This document shows positions 7,665-12,437 of a stretch of 12,437 nucleotides of DNA, piece after piece. Both the position numbers and the translations under genes were made by a program. Within the stretch, counting starts at the first letter, position 1; each line of letters starts with the position of its first letter. This DNA is from Dehalococcoides mccartyi (lineage in GTDB: Bacteria; Chloroflexota; Dehalococcoidia; UBA2979). Location: NCBI GenBank assembly GCA_945888895.1, contig CAMDAY010000040.1, positions 1 to 12,437 of the forward strand, written 5' to 3'. The notes beneath the pieces are model-generated. The model made no database searches. It had not been told where the DNA came from and saw only the letters and a list, made by a program, of their open reading frames with translations.

Positions 7665-7781
7665 TACTACGCACGTAATCACCCCACAAGCGCCTGAGCC
7701 CGCTCGATGGCCCCCCAGCCCCCGCTCGTCTCGATCGGATTCGAGGCAGCACCTTGCCAGACCTGCTGGCGTTGAGTACGA

Positions 7782-9608
7782 ATGCGTATAACATGCTTGT
7801 TATCGGCACTCGTGGCTCGGCAGGACAAGGGGATAGCACAGGAACGTACCGTCATCAGTCGGCGCAGTGTCTTGCGGGGAACCGCCATCGGCGGCTTCTG
7901 GCTCGCAGCCGCCGCGCTCACCGGGTGTCGCAGCAGCTCGGAGAGCGCACCGGGCGCCTCCGAAGCGCCTGCGGCCAGTGTCGCTGGCAATGCCGGCAAA
8001 ACCGCCCTTGATGCGATCAAGGCAAAGTACCCCGCCACGTTCCAGGATCCCCCCGGCATGCAGCCGCGGAAGGGTGGCACTCTCACCACCTTCAATGCGA
8101 ACGACATCGCGTCCTTCGACACTACGAAGAGTGGCGCGTCGGGGAACCTGAGCCACACCAACACCGTGATGGACACGCTGCTGCGACGGAAGATGACCAC
8201 CAATGCGGACGAGCTCAGGGGTACCGGCGATCCGCGAGGAGACCTGGAGGGCTCACTTGCGCAGGGGCTGCCGGAAGTCACTCCTGACGGGTTGACCGTC
8301 ACCTTCAAGCTGCGACCCGGCGTGAAGTGGCAGAACATCGCGCCCGTCAGCGGGCGATCATTCACCTCGCAGGATGTGCTGAAGGCGTATCAGCGCTACG
8401 CCACCACCGGCGTGTTCCAGGAATACTTCGAGTCAGTGGCGCGCATGGAGACACCGGATCCGCTGACGCTGAAAGTCACACTGAAGCAGCCGAACCTTGA
8501 CTTCATGATCCCGCTCGCCGAGCAGAACACCGGCATCTTCCCAATGGAGATCGTCGACAACAACACGATCGATCGCGTGATCATCGGTACCGGTCCGATG
8601 ATGGTGAAAGAGGTTCGCAAGGGCCAGGACGCCACCTACGAGCGCAACCCGAACTACTGGGGGCCCGCGCCATACCTCGACGGCTACCGGATCAAGATCA
8701 TGCAGGACCCCGCAGCCCAACTTGCGGCCTATCGCGCCGAGCAGTTGGTCAGCACCTCGGCCAAACAGCTGAAGGACGTCGAAGCGATCCGCAGCACCAA
8801 CCCCAAGAGCCAGTTACGGTACGTTCGCGCTCCGAAATCCACCTTCCACACCGCGTTCAACATGGCGTTGCCCAAGTGGCAGGATGAGCGGGTTCGGCGC
8901 GCGGTCTCGCTGGCGATAGATCGCGAAACCTTGAATGCCACGCTCTACGATGGGCTTGGGTACACCCTGCCCAATATCCCATGGACGTACCTCTTCACTG
9001 AGGAGCCCACCACCGAGGCAACGCTCGGCAAGTATTTCCGGTATGACCCCGCCGAATCAAAGAAACGGCTCCAGGCTGCCGGTCAGGAGAACCTCCAATT
9101 CGAGTACGTGTACCAGAACGCGTATCTGGGTGAAGGCCAGAACGCGATGATCCTGGATCTCTACCGAAAGGCGGGGTTCAAAGTCACTCCCGTCTCCCTG
9201 GACTACGTCTCGTTCAACTCCATGCTGGCTTCCGTGAAGTACCCGGACACCATCCAGGCCTGGGACTCGCACGGCGAGGTGATCAACAACTACTTCAGCA
9301 ACCAGATCAGATCCAACTCGCCAGGCAACTGGTTCACCATCAAGGACACCCAACTCGATACGTGGGCGGGTCAGCAGAGCGTGGAGCTCGACTCGAACAA
9401 GCGGAAGGACATCCTGCGCAAGATCTGGGATCGCATCCAGGATCAGGTGTACCACGTGGAGACGACCAACCCGGCGGGCTTCACCCTGTACCAGCCATTC
9501 GTACACGGACTGCAATGGGGGCGGATTTTGGGTGAGAGCGTGGGCACGCCGTTCGGGTACTCCAACGGGAACTTCATCGGCTCGATCTGGACGGAGAAAT
9601 CCATTTAA
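7782..9608 (+). CDS. Family 5 ABC transporter solute-binding lipoprotein (copy 2)
   Basis: A 608-aa extracytoplasmic binding protein with the same plan as the one at 2969-4711. It has a twin-arginine motif SRRSVLRG (26-33), a hydrophobic segment and lipobox LTGC with lipidated C49, then a Ser/Ala/Gly linker and an SBP_bac_5 fold. Shared blocks with copy 1 include LLRRKMT, LRPGVKWQN, PLAEQN, GTGP, LPKWQDERVRRA, AAGQENL, DYVSFNS and QQSVEL, so the two are paralogues and may bind related ligands. The start is uncertain. The ATG at 7782 has only a weak GAG 6 nt upstream and leaves a long 25-residue n-region; a palindrome (7788-7803) lies inside this stretch. A GTG at 7812 is an alternative without a visible ribosome-binding site. 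No permease or ATPase follows, so it probably shares the minus-strand permeases or feeds components encoded elsewhere. It is transcribed divergently from the CoA-transferase gene. Confidence 0.9.
   Translation: MRITCLLSALVARQDKGIAQERTVISRRSVLRGTAIGGFWLAAAALTGCRSSSESAPGASEAPAASVAGNAGKTALDAIKAKYPATFQDPPGMQPRKGGTLTTFNANDIASFDTTKSGASGNLSHTNTVMDTLLRRKMTTNADELRGTGDPRGDLEGSLAQGLPEVTPDGLTVTFKLRPGVKWQNIAPVSGRSFTSQDVLKAYQRYATTGVFQEYFESVARMETPDPLTLKVTLKQPNLDFMIPLAEQNTGIFPMEIVDNNTIDRVIIGTGPMMVKEVRKGQDATYERNPNYWGPAPYLDGYRIKIMQDPAAQLAAYRAEQLVSTSAKQLKDVEAIRSTNPKSQLRYVRAPKSTFHTAFNMALPKWQDERVRRAVSLAIDRETLNATLYDGLGYTLPNIPWTYLFTEEPTTEATLGKYFRYDPAESKKRLQAAGQENLQFEYVYQNAYLGEGQNAMILDLYRKAGFKVTPVSLDYVSFNSMLASVKYPDTIQAWDSHGEVINNYFSNQIRSNSPGNWFTIKDTQLDTWAGQQSVELDSNKRKDILRKIWDRIQDQVYHVETTNPAGFTLYQPFVHGLQWGRILGESVGTPFGYSNGNFIGSIWTEKSI
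7788..7803. promoter_or_regulatory. Palindrome overlapping the start of binding-protein copy 2
   Basis: ATAACA (7788-7793), TGCT, TGTTAT (7798-7803): a perfect 6-bp inverted repeat with a 4-nt centre. TATAAC (7787-7792) also resembles a -10 hexamer. If it is one, transcription would begin downstream of the ATG at 7782 and translation would have to start later, for example at GTG 7812. It could equally be a GntR- or LacI-like operator. The repeat is seen; either role is inference. Confidence 0.35.
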
Positions 9609-9609
9609 A

Positions 9610-9751
9610 GGGTATTGAACATCTAGCGGGTGCAGGCGTCATCCCGAGCAACATCTGCTCTTGCCGCTCATCTGGTCCGCGCATCACGCCCTCCTCGCGT
9701 GGAGGACATGATCCGCGCTCCACCACTACACCCGCCAGATGTTCAATACCC
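9610..9751. mobile_element. 142-bp element with 23-bp terminal inverted repeats (MITE-like)
   Basis: The left arm (9610-9632) begins GGGTATTGAACATCT and ends GCGGGTG. The right arm (9729-9751) is its reverse complement with a single mismatch (22 of 23 positions), beginning CACCCGC and ending TTCAATACCC. The 96-bp interior has no convincing gene; a small hairpin TCCTC/GAGGA lies within it. The arms start one base after the binding-protein stop codon (9606-9608). No target-site duplication is obvious (left flank TTAAA, right flank CTGCC). Options are a non-autonomous transposon, a REP-type element, or a long RNA hairpin at the end of the upstream mRNA. The repeat itself is certain; the class is not. 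Confidence 0.6.
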
Positions 9752-9982
9752 CTGCCTGGCGGTGCGATTGTGTGCTGTCAGACCTCAGTGCCGCGGCCGA
9801 CGCCATGCACGCGCCGGCCTTCACCGCGCGTAGTCGCAGATTCGCAATGGCACCGATGTGGCGGCGTAGCCCAATTTGCCGTCCAAACTTCGCACGGGCA
9901 CGAAGACGGCGAAGCGTAGCCCTGCGGCCGCTGCGATGTGAGCATTCGACCTTCACCGACTCGCCATATATGTCTGGCGGTC
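9752..9982. other. Unassigned spacer between the inverted-repeat element and the IS30
   Basis: No gene is supported in these 231 bp. On the minus strand an Arg-rich open frame and a second frame (containing LDGKLGYAATSVPLRIC, with a stop soon after) are both readable, but neither has a ribosome-binding site or a recognisable fold. The minus-strand Arg-rich frame runs unbroken from the IS30 end into the right arm of the 142-bp element. GCGTAG occurs three times (9828, 9864 and 9914), twice as GCGTAGCCC. The segment could be a degraded gene or part of another repeat family. Confidence 0.3.
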
Positions 9983-11226
9983 TCAGGGGATGAACGCAAC
10001 ACCTTGGCGAATGAGCACAGACTGCTCAGGCGCGATGGAGGTGTGGACCATGAGACGGGCGTTACCCACGGCAGAGGAAGAAGGTGAAGTCTGGCGACGC
10101 TACCGGGCCGGTGCGTCGCTTCAGTCGATCGAGCGAGCACTGAGGGTGGCCACGGCGAGCCGCGCGGGCGTTCGTGGCATCGACAGGCAGACTGCGCCCG
10201 GCAGCGCGTACGCGGAATCCGCTACATCTGTCGCTCGCCGAGCGCGAAGAGATCTCGCGCGGAGTCGTCGCCGGAGATTCGTGTCGGGCGATCGCCCGTC
10301 GCATGGGACGGGCTGCATCAACGGTCTCGCGTGAAATCTCGAGCTCCGGGGGTCGACTGCGATACCGCGCCTGGGCGGCGGACCAGGCGGCATGGAGATG
10401 CGCGCGCCGTCCGAAAGTGGCAAAGCTCGTCAGTCATCCACGACTGCAGTCGATCGTCGCGGACAAACTCAGGCTGCGCTGGTCGCCTCAGCAGATCGCC
10501 GGCTGGCTTCGCCGAGAGCACGGCGACGATCCGGAACTGCAGGTGTCGCACGAGACTATCTACACCTCACTGTTCGTGCCGTCGCTCAGCGCGTTGACGA
10601 AGGGACTAACGCGGTACCTGCGCACGCGGCGCACGCTCCGACGACCGCGAGCAACGCGTGTGGCGTTGGGCCGTGGACACATTCCAGGTCGCATCAATAT
10701 CAGGGCGAGACCAACCGAAGCCGATGACCGTGCGATACCGGGTCACTGGGAAGGCGATTTGGTGCTCGGCAAAGCGAATAGCGCGGTCGTAACGCTGGTC
10801 GAACGCAGCAGCCGCTTCCTGATCGTGCTTCGTCTGCCTCACGGCCGAAGCTCTCAGCAGGTGCTCGCCGAAATTGCTCAGCGGATCGTGACGCTGCCCA
10901 CGCAGATACGTCGTTCACTCACCTGGGATCAGGGCAAGGAAATGTCATGGCACGAGCGCTTCACTGTCGAGACCGGACTTCCGATCTTCTTCTGCGACCC
11001 GCGTAGCCCCTGGCAGCGCGGTACGAACGAGAACACCAACGGCCTGCTCCGTCAGTACTTTCCGAAGGGCACCGACCTGAGCAGGCACAGCGTCAACGAT
11101 CTCAAGGCCGTAGCCGCTGCGCTCAACAGCCGACCCCGCAAGACGCTCGGATGGAAGACTCCCGCCGAGGCACTCGATGATCATCTATGCTCGCTCCAAC
11201 AAGGCGGTGTTGCGACGACTCCTTGA
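9983..11226 (+). mobile_element. IS30-family insertion sequence
   Basis: The element is about 1.24 kb and consists of one IS30 transposase gene between imperfect inverted ends. The left end, 9983-10003, reads TCAGGGGATGAACGCAACAC plus C. The right end, 11206-11226, begins GGTGTTGCG; its reverse complement finishes with CGCAACACC like the left end. The inner 9 bp are identical, and about 14 of the 21 positions match overall. The transposase stop codon (11224-11226) lies inside the right end, an arrangement I recall from other IS30-type elements. Target duplications cannot be read confidently, so the outer limits may be off by a few bases. The insertion interrupts the small secreted-protein gene on its right. 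The apparent frameshift in the transposase suggests it may be inactive. Confidence 0.75.
10050..11226 (+). pseudogene. IS30-family DDE transposase, apparent +1 frameshift
   Basis: Translation should start at ATG 10050, which has an excellent GGAGGTG 6 nt upstream. It gives MRRALPTAEEEGEVWRRYRA, then an N-terminal helix-turn-helix (SIERALRV). This frame then loses homology near 10160-10171. The continuation lies one frame over: AFVASTGRLRPAARTR, LSLAEREEISRGVVAGDS, then RMGRAASTVSREI (second HTH) and the catalytic core. DDE residues are intact: D in GHWEGDLVLG, D in LTWDQGKEM, and E in RGTNENTNGLL (D195, D252, E286 counted from a GTG at 10174). Removing one G from the GGG at 10166-10168 would restore a single frame of about 391 codons, a normal IS30 length. 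It may be a real inactivating mutation, a sequencing error or, less likely, programmed frameshifting. Without the shift only the core from 10174 would be made. Confidence 0.8.
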
Positions 11227-11405
11227 ACTCGTCCAGTATGGTTCGCTGCGGTTGGCGCTGGAATGATGGTGCAGCTGCCGATGACGGTCGCAGATGCTGG
11301 TGTGACAGAACGCATTGAGCCCAGCAACAGCAGGGACATCGCGCCGACGAACATGAGAACCTGAACCGAAAATGCTCGTCGCCGGAGATTGTTGTGCATC
11401 ATCAT
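11227..11405 (-). pseudogene. Small secreted protein gene truncated by the IS30
   Basis: Reading from ATG 11403-11405 on the minus strand, with AAGGAAG 6-7 nt upstream, the protein has a clear Sec signal peptide. It shows basic HNNLRRR, hydrophobic FSVQVLMFVGAMSLLLLG and a likely cleavage after SVTPASA. The mature part begins TVIGSCTIIPAPTAANHT, and the frame then runs into the IS30 right end, so the rest is lost or displaced. Alternative starts are the next two Met codons. The short mature N-terminus (one Cys in a 'GSCTIIPxPT' context) reminds me of secreted pentapeptide-repeat proteins common in Chloroflexota, but no repeat remains to prove it. No continuation was found beyond the other IS end in any frame I read at 9982 and below. 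The coding assignment is good; function is unknown. Confidence 0.6.
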
Positions 11406-11438
11406 TGCTGACTTCCTTTGGGAATGACGTCAGCAATG
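11403..11438 (-). promoter_or_regulatory. Hairpin sequestering the ribosome-binding site and start codon
   Basis: CATTGCTGAC (11403-11412) and GTCAGCAATG (11429-11438) form a perfect 10-bp inverted repeat. In the minus-strand mRNA the 3' arm contains the ATG of the truncated secreted protein. Inside, TTCC-CAAA-GGAA forms a further stem that pairs the AAGGAAG ribosome-binding site, leaving a 4-nt bulge (GTCA). The structure would hide both translation signals. It could be a thermosensor-like or coupled control element, or chance overlap with a short palindrome. Pairing is seen; regulation is inferred. Confidence 0.5.
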
Positions 11439-11579
11439 CCAATGGCACATCGTTGAGTTCAAGCACCGTCGTTCGTGGGAACAGGAGCACGAGCCTGCCG
11501 CAGGTGTGTGCTGTTGCGCACACTAACAGACGTCGCTTCTCTGCTCAGAACGCTTGTCAGACGTGCTGCTGCGTCGAGA

Positions 11580-11817
11580 AGCCTTGACCCGCGCACGGTC
11601 GTCGACGCATCGATCAGCACTCAGATCATCGAGATCCACGCCGTGTCACGCGGGACGTACGGCTCGCCGCGGTGCTGGATGTGTACCCGCGCCGGATCGT
11701 CGGATGGTCGATCGAAGACCACCTGCGTGCCGAGCTCGTCGTGGATGCGATCGAGATGGCCCGCTGGCGGCCCCGGCGCAGCCCGGACAGACGATCGTGC
11801 ACTCCGATCGCGGCTCA
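11580..11817 (+). pseudogene. Decayed IS3-family transposase (OrfB) remnant
   Basis: Three pieces of an IS3-type OrfB (rve integrase fold) lie in order but in different frames. Piece one (11580-11672) reads SLDPRTVVDASIS, then IIEIHAVSRGTYGSPR, the conserved region ahead of the catalytic core. Piece two starts in another frame at 11672: VLDVYPRRIVGWSIEDH, then LRAELVVDAIEMARW. Roughly 70-90 codons normally between them, including the first catalytic Asp, are deleted. Piece three, after a one-base shift around 11770-11785, reads PGQTIVHSDRGS, with the second catalytic Asp at 11806-11808. Family members would continue QYTS; here the sequence switches at about 11818 to a tyrosine recombinase. 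The final catalytic Glu is absent. No function is possible. Confidence 0.75.
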
Positions 11818-12171
11818 CCTACTCACCACCGCGTCAGGCCAATGGAGGAGCAGCTCCAAGCCGGAGCTGCATGGCAGGATATCGACCTGGTGTTCACCTC
11901 GCGTCTCGGTGGCCCGATTGAGAAGCAGAACCTCTCGCGCCGCAGCTTCCAACCGCTACTCGCAGCGGCCGGCCTACCGAAGATCCGCTTCCACGACCTC
12001 CGGCACAGTGCAGCCACGCTTCTGCTCACCCAGGGCATCCACCCGAAGATCGTTCAAGAGCGCCTCGGTCACGCGAATATCAGCGTCACCGTGGACATCT
12101 ACAGCCACGTCCTACCCACCCTTCAACAGGATGCGGCAGACCGCCTCGACCGCTTCTTCGCCGCCGTCTGA
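11818..12171 (+). pseudogene. Tyrosine recombinase (phage/island integrase) C-terminal remnant
   Basis: About 117 residues match the C-terminal catalytic domain of Int-family tyrosine recombinases. The segment reads MEEQLQAGAAWQDIDLVF, then TSRLGGPI and a helix SRRSFQPLLAAAGLP. The HxxRH box follows as HDLRHSAATLLL (His 11992-11994, Arg 12001-12003, His 12004-12006). Then come RLGHANISVTVDIYSH, with the second conserved His (12070-12072) and the nucleophile Tyr (12100-12102). It ends normally at TGA 12169-12171. The N-terminal DNA-binding domain and the first catalytic Arg are missing; upstream sequence in the same frame is IS3 transposase, so the fragment is fused to HSDRGS without a stop. 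It cannot be a working integrase. It points toward the 3' end of the tRNA-Phe gene 88 bp away, as integrases of tRNA-integrated islands do. Confidence 0.85.
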
Positions 12172-12178
12172 ACCCCCG

Positions 12179-12199
12179 TTGCTGTCAAAATTGCTGTCA
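12179..12199. repeat. Two 9-bp direct repeats beside the integrase end
   Basis: TTGCTGTCA occurs at 12179-12187 and again at 12191-12199, a 12-bp period, starting 7 bp after the integrase stop. Short direct repeats at this position can be arm-type or excisionase binding sites of an attachment region. No att core copy was found elsewhere in the window. Confidence 0.4.
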
Positions 12200-12210
12200 C
12201 CCGGCGTTTG

Positions 12211-12250
12211 AACGCAGAACGAGCCGCCCTGGGGCGGCTCGTTCTGCGTT
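12211..12250. terminator. Strong 19-bp inverted repeat, likely bidirectional terminator
   Basis: AACGCAGAACGAGCCGCCC (12211-12229) is followed by TG and then its exact reverse complement (12232-12250). A realistic RNA hairpin has a stem of about 17 bp and a small loop. It lies between the integrase stop and the 3' end of the tRNA-Phe gene, 9 bp from the encoded CCA, so it is well placed to end tRNA transcription on the minus strand and integrase transcription on the plus strand. Neither side has a proper T-tract, so termination is likely but not certain. Confidence 0.6.
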
Positions 12251-12259
12251 CGGGCTGGG

Positions 12260-12335
12260 TGGTGCCGAGGGGCGGACTTGAACCGCCGACACCGCGATTT
12301 TCAGTCGCGTGCTCTACCAACTGAGCTACCTCGGC
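12260..12335 (-). tRNA. tRNA-Phe (anticodon GAA)
   Basis: A complete 76-nt cloverleaf can be folded on the minus strand. The acceptor is GCCGAGG paired with CCTCGGC, then TA at positions 8-9. The D-arm is GCTC-AGTTGGTA-GAGC, the anticodon arm is CGCGA-CTGAAAA-TCGCG giving anticodon GAA, and the variable loop is GTGTC. The T-arm is GGCGG-TTCAAGT-CCGCC. Discriminator A and an encoded CCA complete the 3' end (12260-12262 are CCA on the minus strand). All stems pair perfectly, so it looks functional. Its 3' end faces the integrase remnant, consistent with use as an integration site. No clear promoter was identified in the bases upstream (12336-12437). Confidence 0.97.
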
Positions 12336-12437
12336 ACGAAGGAAGCAGGGGGAAGGATACGGCGAGGCAGCGCGGAGAGCCAGAGGCCGCACGTCACGTC
12401 GAGGGGGGACGCCTACCCCGCCACGCGTGTCCGCTGG

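Noticed and set aside
9610..9751. A T-box or other riboswitch in the inverted-repeat element
   Set aside because: No T-box antiterminator sequence or known aptamer core could be found, and it follows rather than precedes a gene.
9990..10334. A separate 114-aa plus-strand gene before the transposase
   Set aside because: Its first part is the N-terminal domain of the IS30 transposase; the rest is out-of-frame read-through after the frameshift.
11506..11523. Hairpin GTGTGC/GCACAC as a terminator
   Set aside because: The stem is only 6 bp with no T-run and no adjacent gene end; it could easily be chance.
12123..12392. A minus-strand 89-codon frame with VAQLVEHATENRGVGGSSPP
   Set aside because: It lies across the tRNA-Phe gene and the terminator hairpin; this type of peptide is a familiar artefact of translating tRNA sequences.
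1..12437. CRISPR array or toxin-antitoxin/defence system
   Set aside because: No regularly spaced repeat units and no recognisable toxin, antitoxin, nuclease or helicase gene were seen on either strand.

Overview
This is a high-GC bacterial window with no decisive taxonomic marker. The style of the proteins (twin-arginine lipoprotein solute-binding proteins, a tandem family III CoA-transferase, a C-terminal integrase of a type I associate with Chloroflexota) suggests an uncultured Chloroflexota-like organism. That assignment is recalled knowledge plus inference and is only moderately secure.

Left and centre (1-7522, all minus strand). Six genes run in one direction. In transcription order they are: a double-domain CaiB/BaiF family III CoA-transferase (7522-4871), a Tat-type lipoprotein family 5 solute-binding protein (4711-2969), two DppB/DppC-type ABC permeases (2697-1747 and 1715-825), a zinc-ribbon/OB-fold (DUF35) protein (624-211), and the first 55 codons of a thiolase-like enzyme cut by the window edge (167-1). 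The thiolase start was read directly from the sequence. Together they look like an uptake-and-activation module: a periplasmic binding protein and two-permease importer bring in an organic substrate, the CoA-transferase makes its CoA thioester, and a thiolase/DUF35 pair acts on the acyl-CoA. No transport ATPase gene is present. A shared motif (ACTATA, 2-3 nt, ACACCTGT on the plus strand) sits upstream of both the binding-protein gene and the first permease gene, hinting at co-regulation.

Centre right (7523-9608). A 259-bp divergent intergenic region separates the CoA-transferase from a second, clearly paralogous solute-binding protein on the plus strand. An 8-bp perfect inverted repeat lies almost exactly midway between the two starts, and a second palindrome overlaps the start of the second gene.

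Right (9609-12437): a mobile-element graveyard. Two nucleotides of sequence follow the binding-protein stop before a 142-bp element bounded by 23-bp inverted repeats. After an unexplained 231-bp stretch comes an IS30-family element (about 9983-11226) whose transposase carries an apparent +1 frameshift. This IS truncates a small gene for a secreted protein whose ribosome-binding site and start codon lie inside a strong hairpin. Beyond it is a decayed IS3-family OrfB fragment fused in frame to the catalytic C-terminus of a tyrosine recombinase. The recombinase ends beside two 9-bp direct repeats, a very strong 19-bp inverted repeat and the 3' end of a tRNA-Phe(GAA) gene on the minus strand. That arrangement is what the integrase-proximal edge of an old tRNA-integrated island would look like. 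The last 102 bases (12336-12437) hold nothing I can identify beyond the tRNA upstream region.
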